Shown here piece after piece: positions 1-12,044 of a DNA stretch of 64,000 nt. The notes under the pieces were generated by a model, which was not told the DNA's origin, made no database searches, and worked only from the letters and a program-made list of their open reading frames with translations. The DNA comes from an uncultured Eubacteriales bacterium (GTDB lineage: Bacteria; Bacillota; Clostridia; Lachnospirales; Lachnospiraceae). Numbering within the stretch: position 1 is the stretch's first letter; the number at the start of each line of letters is the position of its first letter. The position numbers and the translations under genes are program-made. Location of the stretch: the NCBI GenBank assembly GCA_900315425.1, contig OMZA01000005.1, forward strand, positions 6,411-70,410. The letters run 5' to 3'.

Positions 1-33
1 ATTCAACATAAAAGGCAATAAAAGTAAGGCAAA

Positions 34-117
34 ATGGCGGAATTTATAGCTTTTCTACTTTTGAGCAAGCTCCGGACAGCTGATTCGATGCAGCCTTGCG
101 CACAAATTCTGATTTAG
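34..117 (+). other. possible 27-codon micro-ORF, doubtful
   Basis: An ATG-initiated 27-codon frame ends in TAG, with an AAGG a few bases upstream of the start. Its C-terminal part reads RTADSMQPCAQILI. I have a vague, unverified impression that similar short peptides recur in Lachnospiraceae genomes, perhaps as a translated non-coding repeat. No second copy is visible here. The frame alone does not prove a gene. Confidence 0.15.
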
Positions 118-128
118 CTTAGCACAAT

Positions 129-158
129 GCCCCTGAGTGATTTATAACACTCAGGGGC
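129..158 (-). terminator. hairpin after the first minus-strand gene
   Basis: An 11-bp perfect GC-rich stem (GCCCCTGAGTG with its complement) and an 8-nt loop sit about 28 nt after the stop of the membrane protein at 186. The U tract on the minus strand is poor, so termination is probable rather than certain. It would close the long collinear run that begins near 15,000. Confidence 0.5.
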
Positions 159-185
159 AAAACTTCTATATAGGTATCTGTTTAA

Positions 186-734
186 TTATCTAATTCCAAT
201 GTAAAGGAATATATATTTAACAAATAATAAGTAAATTGGTACCATTACCAATATTGATATTATAATAGTTGCAATAATTGATCCTAATACTATTGAGCCA
301 ATTGCCGCTCCCACTCCTATCTTTCTTCTAGAATCTTTTGGATCTGGAATATATGCTTTCCCATCAAAAGCCAATAATAATGAAACTAATGGAGGGCATA
401 TCCAGTACAACAACATCAATCCAAAACCATGACCATAAGCTCTAATCTTTTTATAGTTTACAAACAATAAATAGAAATTGGCAACAAACATCAGTCCCGG
501 AAATAAAAAACCTACCACAGCTAATGCAATATATAAAAAGAATGAATACATATTTCCTGTAGAATATTTAAATATAAGATAACTTCTATATATTGGTATA
601 AATCCTTTAAATCCCTTGTCTCCTGCCTTAACCAATACTCCATAAGATACAAGACTCACAAAAAGATACATAAATACAAGCGCTGCAATAAAGAATAAAA
701 CACTTGTAATGCTGTTATTTAATAAAGTTGTCAT
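186..734 (-). CDS. small polytopic membrane protein (DUF5684-like)
   Basis: This 182-residue, very hydrophobic protein has about four to five predicted membrane segments. One is at the N terminus (roughly 12-34), two to three are central, and one lies near the C terminus (about 145-175). The spacing and content, including KGFKGFIPIYR after the first helix and an AYG motif before a further helix, resemble the DUF5684 membrane family. No enzymatic motif is visible. A strong AAGGAGGTG site precedes the ATG and overlaps the end of the upstream gene, leaving a 4-nt gap, so the two are translationally linked. Function is unknown. It is probably co-transcribed with the single-pass protein upstream. 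Confidence 0.6.
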   Translation of the reverse strand: MTTLLNNSITSVLFFIAALVFMYLFVSLVSYGVLVKAGDKGFKGFIPIYRSYLIFKYSTGNMYSFFLYIALAVVGFLFPGLMFVANFYLLFVNYKKIRAYGHGFGLMLLYWICPPLVSLLLAFDGKAYIPDPKDSRRKIGVGAAIGSIVLGSIIATIIISILVMVPIYLLFVKYIFLYIGIR

Positions 735-738
735 TATA

Positions 739-1518
739 TTACACCTCCTTGTCTACGTTTGATATAGAAACCGATTCTAAAATCTGTTCAAGATTATCCT
801 CTATATCATCTTCATCTACCAAACCATAAAGTGTAACAATAACTGTTTTATTCTCATATGTAGCTGTAGTCACCAATGTGTACGTTGGTTTCTCCTCATC
901 GCCATATTCTGCATAGTAAGCCTTCCACTCAACTCCAACATCGTCATCCATATCTAAGTCGATTTCTTCAAAATCTCTTATTTTAGTTTTATTTTCTTCA
1001 TTAACGTTTCCGGAATTGCCAGAATAAATATCCAGATATCCCTCTTCATTCAAGGTCTTTTCTATATCTTTTTCATCAACTTTTCCTTTTTCGACTGTGA
1101 TTTTTCCAATTCTAAAAACAGGAATTAACTTAGATTTTTCATCAAAACTTGCTGCATTTTTTATTGCGTACTCGTCTTCTACTTTTTTAATAATCAAAAG
1201 AACATCATCATCGTCAATATAACTTGCTTTTAAATTACCATCTCCATATGTGGCAACTGAAAATGGTAAAATATCCCATTCATTGTCCTCGTTACCAAAA
1301 TCAACAGTGTAATAGTTATTACTAATTACAGAATTATTAAGTTTGTTATATTGTTTTAAAAGACCGTTTCTAAAGGAAACAACTACTCCAATTATACATA
1401 CAATAATCATTATTGCAGAAAGAATAGCTAACCAAAATGGTCCTCTTAATCTCTTTCGCATTTCTTTGTCTGTATATTTGTCATCAATTACTGGGTTTTC
1501 GACAATATTTTCTTCCAT
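739..1518 (-). CDS. single-pass membrane protein of unknown function
   Basis: The 259-residue protein has a short basic cytoplasmic N terminus, one transmembrane helix at about 31-50 and a large acidic extracytoplasmic domain rich in Asp and Glu, with a beta-strand-like pattern. I do not recognise the family. The ATG chosen lies 6 nt after AAGGAG; a GTG one codon upstream is an alternative. It follows asnS by 19 nt and precedes the polytopic protein by 4 nt, so it sits at the tail of the atp-asnS run. The pairing with a membrane partner suggests a two-protein envelope unit, which is inference only. Confidence 0.6.
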   Translation of the reverse strand: MEENIVENPVIDDKYTDKEMRKRLRGPFWLAILSAIMIIVCIIGVVVSFRNGLLKQYNKLNNSVISNNYYTVDFGNEDNEWDILPFSVATYGDGNLKASYIDDDDVLLIIKKVEDEYAIKNAASFDEKSKLIPVFRIGKITVEKGKVDEKDIEKTLNEEGYLDIYSGNSGNVNEENKTKIRDFEEIDLDMDDDVGVEWKAYYAEYGDEEKPTYTLVTTATYENKTVIVTLYGLVDEDDIEDNLEQILESVSISNVDKEV

Positions 1519-1537
1519 CACTTACTCCTTTTCTTTT

Positions 1538-2929
1538 TTATAATTCACAATTATTTACTGTTCTTGGGAATGGAAGTACATCTCTGATGTTAGCCATTCC
1601 TGTAAGATACATTACGCATCTTTCAAAGCCAAGGCCAAAGCCTGCATGTCTTGTGGAACCATATTTTCTAAGGTCAAGATAGAACTTGTAATCCTCCTCG
1701 TTAAGTCCAAGTTCCTTCATTCTATCAAGAAGCTTGTCATAACTATCTTCTCTCTGGCTTCCACCAATGATTTCACCGATTCCCGGTACCAAGCAGTCCA
1801 TTGCTGCAACTGTCTTATTGTCATCATTCATCTTCATGTAGAATGCTTTAATATCTTTTGGATAGTCTGTTACAAATACAGGCTTTTTAAATATCTGTTC
1901 TGTAAGATATCTCTCATGCTCCGTCTGTAAATCACAACCCCAGGATACCTTGTATTCAAATTCATCATTATGCTCTTCAAGCATCTTAATTGCATCTGTG
2001 TATGTTACTCTTCCAAACTCTGAATTCATAACATGATTAAGTCTTTCAAGAAGACCCTTATCTATAAATTTATTAAAGAAGTCCATCTCTTCCGGTGCAT
2101 TTTCAAGCACATATTTGATGATATATTTAAGCATAGCCTCTGCAATATCCATATCGTCATTAAGATCTGCAAATGCCATCTCCGGCTCAATCATCCAGAA
2201 CTCTGCTGCATGTCTTGTGGTGTTGGAGTTCTCAGCTCTGAAAGTTGGTCCAAATGTATAAATGTTCCTAAATGCCATAGCATATGTCTCACCGTTTAAC
2301 TGTCCTGATACAGTAAGGTTTGTTGGTTTGTTAAAGAAATCCTTTGAGTAATCAATTTTGCCATCCTCTGTCATTGGAGGATTACTCATGTCTATAGTCG
2401 TAACCTGGAACATCTCTCCGGCACCTTCTGCATCACTGCTGGTAATAATTGGTGTATGAACATATACAAAATCCTGTTCCTGGAAGAATTTATGGATTGC
2501 ATATGCAATTAACGAACGAACTCTGAATACCGCCTGGAACGTGTTTGTTCTTGGTCTTAAATGTGTAATTGTTCTAAGATATTCAAGGGTATGTCTCTTC
2601 TTCTGAAGTGGATAATCAGGAGTTGATGCTCCCTCTAATGTTACACTATCTGCCTGTATCTCAAATGGCTGTTTTGCCTGGGGTGTTGCAACTAATGTTC
2701 CTTCAACTATAATAGCTGAACCAACATTCAAACCTGAGATAGCCTTGAAATTCTCAAGCTTATCGCTATAAACCACCTGAAGTGTCTGAAAATATGAACC
2801 ATCATTTAATACAATGAAACCAAATGTCTTGGAATCTCTGATGCTTCTAATCCATCCACCTACTTTTATCTTTTTATCTATGTATTTATCCGTATCTTTA
2901 TAAAGATCTCTTATAATTGCTAAATCCAT
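1538..2929 (-). CDS. asnS: asparagine--tRNA ligase
   Basis: AsnRS charges tRNA(Asn) with asparagine in the cytoplasm. The 463 residues match the usual length of about 465. An N-terminal OB-fold anticodon-binding domain occupies about residues 1-115 ([14 protein letters not shown]). It is followed by a class II catalytic domain with motif 2 ([21 protein letters not shown]) and C-terminal motif 3 ([15 protein letters not shown]). I chose the ATG at 2929 because GGAAGG lies just upstream. A GTG 11 codons earlier extends the frame but has no ribosome site. It follows atpC by about 36 nt on the same strand, so it is probably read with the atp operon. Confidence 0.95.
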   Translation of the reverse strand: MDLAIIRDLYKDTDKYIDKKIKVGGWIRSIRDSKTFGFIVLNDGSYFQTLQVVYSDKLENFKAISGLNVGSAIIVEGTLVATPQAKQPFEIQADSVTLEGASTPDYPLQKKRHTLEYLRTITHLRPRTNTFQAVFRVRSLIAYAIHKFFQEQDFVYVHTPIITSSDAEGAGEMFQVTTIDMSNPPMTEDGKIDYSKDFFNKPTNLTVSGQLNGETYAMAFRNIYTFGPTFRAENSNTTRHAAEFWMIEPEMAFADLNDDMDIAEAMLKYIIKYVLENAPEEMDFFNKFIDKGLLERLNHVMNSEFGRVTYTDAIKMLEEHNDEFEYKVSWGCDLQTEHERYLTEQIFKKPVFVTDYPKDIKAFYMKMNDDNKTVAAMDCLVPGIGEIIGGSQREDSYDKLLDRMKELGLNEEDYKFYLDLRKYGSTRHAGFGLGFERCVMYLTGMANIRDVLPFPRTVNNCEL

Positions 2930-2965
2930 AATATTCCTTCCTGAAACTAAGTTACTACTCACATT

Positions 2966-3388
2966 TTATTTTAAAGCTTCAATTCTGGCAAGCGCTCTTC
3001 TAAGAGATGCCTCCGCACGGTCCATATCAATACCTTCACCTTCTGTATTGATTCGTCTCTCAGCTCTAACTCTTGCCTCTTCAGCCCTGTTAAGGTCGAT
3101 TTCTTCCGGCCACTCGGCAATCTCTGCCATAATTGCAACCTTATCCTGAAGAATCTCCACAAATCCTCCGTGGATTACGCCTTCCTTAGGTTCTTCTCCC
3201 TCTGCCTGATATATTTTTACAAGCCCAGGTACGAGAACCGCTGTAGTTGGCACATGACCACGAAAAACACCTATTTCCCCTTCAGAAGTCTTCATCTCTA
3301 GGAAATATACCTTTCCCTGATAAAACATTCTATCTGGGGCTATTATATCCAAATCAAATAATTTATTATCCTCAGCCATATTCACCAT
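2966..3388 (-). CDS. atpC: F1Fo ATP synthase epsilon subunit
   Basis: Epsilon is part of the central stalk of F1 and can inhibit ATP hydrolysis. The 140 residues show the N-terminal beta-sandwich (LDIIAPDRMFYQGKV, then GEIGVFRGHVP) and the C-terminal two-helix domain rich in Arg, Ala and Glu (RAEERINTEG-like region to the end). It is the last gene of the canonical operon, 19 nt after atpD. Two starts are close: ATG at 3388, and an ATG three codons later (3379) better spaced from GGTG. The protein is otherwise normal in length. Confidence 0.95.
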   Translation of the reverse strand: MVNMAEDNKLFDLDIIAPDRMFYQGKVYFLEMKTSEGEIGVFRGHVPTTAVLVPGLVKIYQAEGEEPKEGVIHGGFVEILQDKVAIMAEIAEWPEEIDLNRAEEARVRAERRINTEGEGIDMDRAEASLRRALARIEALK

Positions 3389-3407
3389 CCATTCAAATCA
3401 TGAAACA

Positions 3408-5117
<1,710 letters not shown>

Positions 5118-5144
5118 CTATTATTTAATTGGATGGATGCATAA

Positions 5145-6005
5145 TTAACTTATGGCATCCGCTCCTGCTATGATCTCTGTTAATTCCTGAGTAATCGAGC
5201 TCTGTCTTGCTCTGTTATAAAGCAATGATAAATTCTCAATCATCTCATCTGCATTACTTGTAGCTGAGTCCATAGCCTGCATTCTTGCGCCATTTTCACT
5301 GGCAACTGCTTCAATAAGTGCGCCATATATCAGGCTTGTCATATACTTGGGAACAATTGCGTCCAAAGCCTCTTCTTCATTAGGCTCGTAGTTCATAAGA
5401 GTAAGTTTTTCGATTCCCTGCAAATTCTCATCTTCTGCAGATACCGGCAAAAGCTTAAGCATTGTTGGAACGTGAACCACGGTATTTTTAAATCTTGTGT
5501 ATGCAAGATACACTTCTCCGAATTCGTTATTCTCAAATGCTTCTAATATGTCTTCGCATATTTCCATGGAATCTCTGTATAATGGCTCATTTACTACGTC
5601 GGAGTAATCTCCTTTAACCTGATAGCCATTTCTCACTAAAATATCTCTACCTTTAGTTCCTATAACGTATGTTACAACCTTATCTTTTGAAAATTCACTA
5701 TTCTTTGTTAAAAGCTTGGTTATGTTGTTATTATATCCACCGGCAAGTCCTCTGTTGGCAGTTATGACAATAACCGCCTTCTTAGGATTATCCCCTGCCT
5801 GCAAATATTTATGACTAACATTGGACGATCTGGCCAATATAGATTTAACCGTAGCATACATGTGATCAAAATAAGGCTTTGCCTGTTCCGCGTGAGTTCT
5901 TGCTTTCTGAAGCTTTACAGTGGCAACCAGTTTCATGGCTTTTGTAATCTGTTCAGTGCTTTGAATACTATTCTTTCGGCGCTGAATATCTCTCATTGAG
6001 GCCAT
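5145..6005 (-). CDS. atpG: F1Fo ATP synthase gamma subunit
   Basis: Gamma is the rotating shaft that couples c-ring rotation to catalysis in beta. The 286-residue protein has the conserved N-terminal helix (MRDIQRRKNSIQSTEQITKAMKLVA), the Rossmann-like middle (ITANRGLAGGYNNNI) and the C-terminal helix with NGARMQAMDSATSNADEMI and RARQSSITQEL. The length is typical. AAAGGTGG lies upstream of the ATG. It sits between atpA (12-nt gap) and atpD (about 42 nt) as in other bacteria. Confidence 0.96.
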   Translation of the reverse strand: MASMRDIQRRKNSIQSTEQITKAMKLVATVKLQKARTHAEQAKPYFDHMYATVKSILARSSNVSHKYLQAGDNPKKAVIVITANRGLAGGYNNNITKLLTKNSEFSKDKVVTYVIGTKGRDILVRNGYQVKGDYSDVVNEPLYRDSMEICEDILEAFENNEFGEVYLAYTRFKNTVVHVPTMLKLLPVSAEDENLQGIEKLTLMNYEPNEEEALDAIVPKYMTSLIYGALIEAVASENGARMQAMDSATSNADEMIENLSLLYNRARQSSITQELTEIIAGADAIS

Positions 6006-6017
6006 AACACACCACCT

Positions 6018-7529
<1,512 letters not shown>

Positions 7530-7576
7530 TCACCTTTCTTATTAACTTATCTTAAGTTAAAATATTTTAAAATTCC

Positions 7577-8125
7577 CTACTGCACTGCAGCACTCATAAG
7601 TTCCTCGGATAATTTTCCAAGTCTTGAACTTATACTTGAATCAATGACTCTGTCATTAATCTTTATAACACATCCACCAATAACGGATGCATCCACAATA
7701 TAATTCATTTCAAAACTCTCATAATCCGTGGTATTAATAAGCTTCTCTAATATCTCCTGCTTTCTGGCATCGCTTAATTCTACTGCTGTTGTAACATAAG
7801 CTACGCCAATGTGCTTGTATTCTTTTACCAGGGAAATGTAATAATCTAATATATTAAATATCTCCGCTTGACGCTCTTTATCTACGATTGTCATAAGAAA
7901 TCCCACCAAATCCGAGTCCAACCTGTCTTTGAAAATATTTTCCACAAGCTGTAATTTCTCGTTTTTGTCGATGTGCGGATGCTGTAATACATCAAGAAGT
8001 TCTTTGTTCTCCTTTAATACACTCTGAAGAACCATAACTTCTTCATTTAACTTGTCTACCTTATCCTTTTCTAACGAAAGAGAAAAAAGAGCATCTGCGT
8101 AGGTCTTTGATACTAGCTTTGCCAT
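7577..8125 (-). CDS. atpH: F1Fo ATP synthase delta subunit
   Basis: Delta joins the top of F1 to the b-subunit stator. The 182-residue protein starts MAKLVSKTYADALFSL, with the conserved YA-AL pattern, and ends with the GG-hinge (VIGGCVIKINDRVIDSSISSRL). The ATG lies inside the end of atpF, a 13-nt overlap, so translation is probably coupled. Length is normal. Confidence 0.93.
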   Translation of the reverse strand: MAKLVSKTYADALFSLSLEKDKVDKLNEEVMVLQSVLKENKELLDVLQHPHIDKNEKLQLVENIFKDRLDSDLVGFLMTIVDKERQAEIFNILDYYISLVKEYKHIGVAYVTTAVELSDARKQEILEKLINTTDYESFEMNYIVDASVIGGCVIKINDRVIDSSISSRLGKLSEELMSAAVQ

Positions 8126-8631
8126 GTACTATCACCTATCTCTCTTAATGTCTCTTCTAAAAGGCGTTCCTGGGTAGCCTCATCAACTGATACAGCAATG
8201 AATTTGCCTGCCATAACAGTAGCTACAGAGATGATTTCTTTCCTGATATCATCTGCTGCTTTCTGTTTTTCAAGCTCTGCTTCGGTTTTCGCATGGGCTA
8301 TAATGCGAGCCGCTTCTTCCTTGGCTTCACTGACGATTTGCTCTTCATTTTTCTGAGCTCTCTGTCTTGCATCTCTTAAAATAGCCTGTGCATCTTCTTC
8401 TGCATTATCAACTTTTACCTGATATTCATTCTTAAGAGTAAGAGCATCTCTGGCATTCTTAGCCGCCTCACTCTTTTCCTTTTCAATTCTATCCTTACGG
8501 CTTTGAATCATATCCCTAAGGGGATTAAAAAGAAGATAAGAAAGAAGGGTAAATAAGATAAGCATATTGAAACCTAACAGCACACAATCGAATAACGTCT
8601 GTGCATCAAGGCCAAATAATCTTGTACCCAA
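8113..8631 (-). CDS. atpF: F1Fo ATP synthase b subunit
   Basis: Subunit b is the membrane-anchored peripheral stalk. It has one N-terminal transmembrane helix (about 13-36) followed by a long charged coiled coil (QSRKDRIEKEKSEAAKNA onward), the expected architecture at 172 residues. The start is TTG, preceded by AAGGAGG with an 8-nt spacer. No in-frame ATG lies nearby. The non-ATG start may help set stoichiometry relative to subunit c. It overlaps atpH. Confidence 0.93.
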   Translation of the reverse strand: MGTRLFGLDAQTLFDCVLLGFNMLILFTLLSYLLFNPLRDMIQSRKDRIEKEKSEAAKNARDALTLKNEYQVKVDNAEEDAQAILRDARQRAQKNEEQIVSEAKEEAARIIAHAKTEAELEKQKAADDIRKEIISVATVMAGKFIAVSVDEATQERLLEETLREIGDSTWQS

Positions 8632-8653
8632 AATGTCTGCCTCCTTTGATTAA

Positions 8654-8908
8654 TCAACCGAATGGCTTAACGAACATAAGTATTAATGCAACTACGAAAC
8701 CGTAAATACCTGTTGTCTCTGCAACAGCCTGTCCTAAAATCATTGTTGACATAATAGTTCCTCTTGCACCCGGATTACGTCCAACTGCATTTGCGCCTAA
8801 ACCGGCTGCAATACCCTGTCCTACACCAGGTCCTACACCAGCAATCATTGCTATACCAGCACCAACTGCTGACATACCGTGAATAAAATCCTGTCCACTG
8901 ATATTCAT
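8654..8908 (-). CDS. atpE: F1Fo ATP synthase c subunit, Na+-type residue pattern
   Basis: Subunit c forms the ion-translocating ring. The 84 residues make two hydrophobic helices joined by the polar loop RNPGA. Visible ligand residues are Q31 in helix 1 (GPGVGQG) and V62, E64, T65, T66 and Y69 in helix 2 ([12 protein letters not shown]). In Na+-translocating c rings such as Ilyobacter tartaricus, the same set is Q32, V63, E65, S66, T67 and Y70. Proton-specific c subunits usually lack the Gln plus Glu-Ser/Thr pair. Na+ coupling is therefore likely, but it is inference from residues. AAGGAGGA precedes the ATG. Confidence 0.95.
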   Translation of the reverse strand: MNISGQDFIHGMSAVGAGIAMIAGVGPGVGQGIAAGLGANAVGRNPGARGTIMSTMILGQAVAETTGIYGFVVALILMFVKPFG

Positions 8909-8952
8909 AAAAAAATTCCTCCTTGCCTTTTGGCATATATTTAATTTAATAA

Positions 8953-9705
8953 TTAATCTGCAATCTTATCATTAACATAAACCATCGTAAGCATGCTTAT
9001 AACAAATGCCTGTAAACATCCTGAGAAAATATCCAGATATGCATGTAAAAATGATGGTATTGCCACAGTAAGTATTGTTGGGAGCAGTCCGTAAACAAGT
9101 CCCATAAGTACTGTTCCAGATACTACGTTACCAAACAAACGGAACGACAGTGAAATTGGAACTGCAACCTCTCCAACGATATTAATCGGAGTAAGTGGCA
9201 ATGGCTTGCACATATCTGTGAAATGCTTTAATTTGTTTTTCTTAATTCCACAGTAATGTACCATTCCAAAAGTTATAAGTCCTAATGGAAGTGTCATACC
9301 GTAGTCAGCTGTTGGAGCTCTTAATCCTAAAACACCTGATATATTGCATAGCAAAACAAATATAAATAACGTCGAAACGTAGTTAACAAAACGCTTTGCT
9401 TCTTTACCCATAATACCTTCAACGAAATTATCTAAGGTTTCTACTATCAACTCCGATATATTAACTATACCGCTTGGTGTATCTTCTACATTTGCTTTTT
9501 TTATCTTACGATTAACAATTAGAGCAAATATTATTATCGCCAAACTTATCATAGCTGTACATACATGAGTAGACGTAATGTAAACAGTGGCTCCACCGAT
9601 ATTAAGCTTTGCTAAGAGTTTAATCATGAATCCGTCTGTAACATCTGAACCAGAGGCCGCTATCATTGAATTATAATGCAATGATTGTTCTATCCCGTTT
9701 ATCAA
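8953..9705 (-). CDS. atpB: F1Fo ATP synthase a subunit
   Basis: Subunit a forms the ion half-channels facing the c ring. The 250-residue polytopic protein carries the conserved helix with the essential Arg ([13 protein letters not shown]) and a C-terminal helix ([17 protein letters not shown]). The start is TTG, seven bases after a perfect GGAGGT; nothing else nearby has a comparable ribosome site. It follows the subunit-I-like gene by 16 nt and precedes atpE by 44 nt. Confidence 0.95.
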   Translation of the reverse strand: MINGIEQSLHYNSMIAASGSDVTDGFMIKLLAKLNIGGATVYITSTHVCTAMISLAIIIFALIVNRKIKKANVEDTPSGIVNISELIVETLDNFVEGIMGKEAKRFVNYVSTLFIFVLLCNISGVLGLRAPTADYGMTLPLGLITFGMVHYCGIKKNKLKHFTDMCKPLPLTPINIVGEVAVPISLSFRLFGNVVSGTVLMGLVYGLLPTILTVAIPSFLHAYLDIFSGCLQAFVISMLTMVYVNDKIAD

Positions 9706-9721
9706 GCCTTTACCTCCTTCT

Positions 9722-10297
9722 TTAATTATTTTCTTCAGGCAAATCCATATTCTTGGTTAACCTGAAATATAATTTATCAGTAAACGGCTGTAAATATGCC
9801 GATACCTTCAATGCCATAACTCCTACAAGTAAAGTAATAATATTACCAATATTTGTAAAAGCAACTATTACCAATATAACAAGACTTATTCCCAACCTTA
9901 TAATCGTGCTTCTTTTCAAATAACTTTCCGCCTGATCTTCTGAGTTGTAACTTAAAGTCCTTTCTATGCTTCTGCTTATACTTATAAGCATTAGAACGCA
10001 AATGGCAATTCCAAAAAAAAGTCCTATTGAATTGTACAACAATTTTTTACCAATTATCAATAATACAATTTCACAAATAACATAATAAGCCAGTATTCCC
10101 ATTAATAATTCTACTGCCATATAGTTGGAAAAAAATCCATGTTTGGTTAAACTTTTTCTCTTATCCTTCTCAGGAATCTCTGTGATAAAATCTTCATCTT
10201 CTTCATCACCTTCCCCAGGAAAATTTTCATTTACTGCTTCTTTTATCTGAGTTAGATAATCTTCCCTGGTTCCAGTCCTCAAGGACCTTCTCAACAT
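9722..10297 (-). CDS. atpI: AtpI-like membrane protein of the ATP synthase operon
   Basis: The 191-residue protein has an acidic soluble N-terminal stretch (about residues 15-45, rich in Glu and Asp) followed by four predicted membrane helices. This layout and its place just before atpB fit the ATP synthase subunit I family, which assists c-ring assembly or Mg2+ supply rather than catalysis. The acidic extension is longer than in simple AtpI proteins. I chose the second ATG because AAGGAAG is about 6 nt upstream; an ATG two codons earlier abuts that site. The frame overlaps the end of atpZ by about 70 nt. Family assignment rests mainly on context. Confidence 0.65.
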   Translation of the reverse strand: MLRRSLRTGTREDYLTQIKEAVNENFPGEGDEEDEDFITEIPEKDKRKSLTKHGFFSNYMAVELLMGILAYYVICEIVLLIIGKKLLYNSIGLFFGIAICVLMLISISRSIERTLSYNSEDQAESYLKRSTIIRLGISLVILVIVAFTNIGNIITLLVGVMALKVSAYLQPFTDKLYFRLTKNMDLPEENN

Positions 10298-10550
10298 ATT
10301 CATCTTCCTTTTGTTTCTTCAGTTCCTGTGATGACTTCTTTGTAATGATGGGTTTTATCAACTTATAAACACTGAGAAATCCAGCGGCAATTCCTATTAT
10401 TAAAAGAGGTATCGTCCAGTTTGTATTGTATTTCCCATCAATTTTAACACCGATAAACAACATTAAAAACACAGGTGCCATAAAGGCTATAGCCACCTGA
10501 CTTATCAACACCAGAGACTGAAGAACACTTCCCATGTCATCTTTGTTCAT
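10227..10550 (-). CDS. atpZ: AtpZ/AtpI-family small membrane protein
   Basis: The 107-residue protein has two transmembrane hairpin helices (about 12-33 and 46-66) and a charged cytoplasmic tail. The KIDGKYNT loop between them is typical of the AtpZ family (ATPase gene 1), found at the head of atp operons. In other bacteria AtpZ with AtpI forms a Ca2+/Mg2+ channel or assembly factor. Here it is the first gene of the synthase block. AAGGATGG precedes the ATG. A 51-nt gap without a terminator separates it from the deaminase gene upstream, so readthrough is likely. Confidence 0.7.
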   Translation of the reverse strand: MNKDDMGSVLQSLVLISQVAIAFMAPVFLMLFIGVKIDGKYNTNWTIPLLIIGIAAGFLSVYKLIKPIITKKSSQELKKQKEDEYVEKVLEDWNQGRLSNSDKRSSK

Positions 10551-10601
10551 ACTACCATCCTTTGTAAAAAGTCATCCTCGTAGTTACATTCAGAAAATGC
10601 A

Positions 10602-11093
10602 TTAAAGATTTATAACAACATTTCTTCCTGTTCTATTGTATGGAGTAAATTTAACTCCGGCAGATTTCAGCATTCTCTTAGATGCAATAACTGAAACTGT
10701 GTCTTTGTATTTATCACAATCGTACACTACCTCTGAAATTCCTGCCTGGATTATAGCCTTGGCACACTCGTTGCACGGAAACAATGTTACATACATCTTG
10801 GTTCCCTCAAGGCTTCCTCCTCTATAGTTCAATATAGCATTTAACTCGCTGTGAGTTGAATACATATATTTGCTATCCAGTTCATAATCACTTTCTCTGT
10901 CCCATGGGTACGTATCGTCTGAACATCCATTTGGAAATCCATTATAGCCCATGGACAAAATCTTATTTTCTTTACTTACTATACATGCCCCTACTTGGGT
11001 ATTAGGATCTTTTGATCTCATAGAAGCCAAATAAGCAACTCCCATAAAATACTCATCCCAACTTATATAATCTTCTCTCTTTGAAGAACCCAT
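10602..11093 (-). CDS. deoxycytidylate (dCMP) deaminase family protein
   Basis: This zinc enzyme would convert dCMP to dUMP for thymidylate synthesis. Zinc ligands and the catalytic Glu are visible as HSELNAI (H-x-E) and PCNECAK (P-C-x-x-C). The N-terminal WDEYFMGVAYLASMRSKDPNTQVGA segment is typical of dCMP/ComEB-type deaminases. The ATG used lies 5 nt after GAGGT; an ATG four codons earlier touches the rpiB stop. It is collinear with rpiB (12-nt gap) and the atp genes. Specificity for dCMP over related substrates is inferred from family. Confidence 0.88.
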   Translation of the reverse strand: MGSSKREDYISWDEYFMGVAYLASMRSKDPNTQVGACIVSKENKILSMGYNGFPNGCSDDTYPWDRESDYELDSKYMYSTHSELNAILNYRGGSLEGTKMYVTLFPCNECAKAIIQAGISEVVYDCDKYKDTVSVIASKRMLKSAGVKFTPYNRTGRNVVINL

Positions 11094-11105
11094 ATTATAC
11101 CTCAT

Positions 11106-11534
11106 TTATTCTTCAATCATTTCAATCCTTCTCATGTGTCTCTCTTCATTAGAAAATTCTGTGTGAAGGAATGTGTCTACAATTTTAACTGCAAGACCAG
11201 GACCTACTACTCTTCCTCCCATTGCCAGTATATTTGCATCATTGTGAAGTCTTGTAAGTTCTGCCATATAACAATCTGTACAAAGAGCAGCTCTAATGCC
11301 CTTTACTTTATTTGCTGCAATGGAAATACCAATACCTGTACCACAGATGAGGATTCCCTTTTCACATTCTCCTGATACAATTGCATTCGCAACCTTCCTT
11401 GCGTATTCAGGATAGTCTACGGACTGAAGTCCGTCACAACCATAATCTTTAAAAGGAATATCATTCTCTTTTAAATACGCTATAACCTCTTGTTTCAATT
11501 CATATCCGCCGTGATCGCAGCCTAATGCTATCAT
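11106..11534 (-). CDS. rpiB: ribose-5-phosphate isomerase B
   Basis: RpiB interconverts ribose-5-phosphate and ribulose-5-phosphate in the pentose phosphate pathway. The 142-residue protein begins with GCDHGGYELK and carries the catalytic CGTGIGISIAANK loop and the HNDANILAMGGRVVG segment. The length matches the RpiB/LacAB family. It lies 14 nt after the phosphatase-like gene, in the same relative order as ywlE-ywlF in Bacillus. AAGGAAAGGA precedes the ATG. Confidence 0.93.
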   Translation of the reverse strand: MIALGCDHGGYELKQEVIAYLKENDIPFKDYGCDGLQSVDYPEYARKVANAIVSGECEKGILICGTGIGISIAANKVKGIRAALCTDCYMAELTRLHNDANILAMGGRVVGPGLAVKIVDTFLHTEFSNEERHMRRIEMIEE

Positions 11535-11548
11535 AATTATTCCTTTCC

Positions 11549-12010
11549 TTAGATATCCTTTGATATCTCCTTTATTCTTTCTATTACTAGTTTAATGAGT
11601 TTTTCAGTTTTATCAATGAGCTCTCCATACTCAGGCAGCTCACCACCATATACCGAATCTAATCCAACTGCTTCCCCTGCAAATTCCCTTACGGAATATA
11701 CATTAATGGCATCCTCAAAATCTTCGTAGAGTTTTTTCTTAAGAATATCTGTCATTACAAGAACAAGGTTGTCATCTCCAAAATCATCCATTGTAAGCTG
11801 TTCAGATTTTTCTCCTTCCAAAGAATATCCCTTTGCTTTGGCAACTGCCTCCACCTTTTGATTAACAGGTTCCTCAAATAAAACCACCTGTCCTCTGGAT
11901 ACTGCTTCAATTCCCTGAATGTCATTAAATTTGTTGAAAACAGCTTTTGCAAGAATGCTTCTACAGGTTCCACCTGTACTAACAAACACAACTTTTTTGT
12001 ATCTTGCCAT
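11549..12010 (-). CDS. low-molecular-weight phosphatase homologue with Ser replacing the catalytic Cys
   Basis: The fold is that of LMW protein tyrosine/arginine phosphatases (YwlE in Bacillus removes phosphate from arginine). The N-terminal P-loop, normally C-x-G-N-x-C-R-S, reads S11-T-G-G-T-C16-R17-S18 here. The nucleophilic Cys is Ser (codon AGT) and the Asn is Gly. The usual DPFGG acid-loop motif is LDSVYGG, keeping the Asp but not the Pro. Cys16 and Arg17 remain. The 153-residue frame is intact with a good AAAGGAG site, so this is not an obvious pseudogene. It may bind phosphoproteins without hydrolysis, or act with altered chemistry. It sits between tsaC and rpiB, as ywlE does. Confidence 0.8.
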   Translation of the reverse strand: MARYKKVVFVSTGGTCRSILAKAVFNKFNDIQGIEAVSRGQVVLFEEPVNQKVEAVAKAKGYSLEGEKSEQLTMDDFGDDNLVLVMTDILKKKLYEDFEDAINVYSVREFAGEAVGLDSVYGGELPEYGELIDKTEKLIKLVIERIKEISKDI

Positions 12011-12044
12011 AACTGCTCCTTTCCACCAAATCTTCTATTCTACT

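Noticed and set aside
2930..2962. GTG start extending AsnRS by 11 codons
   Set aside because: There is no ribosome site before the GTG, while GGAAGG precedes the ATG at 2929, where the conserved N terminus begins.
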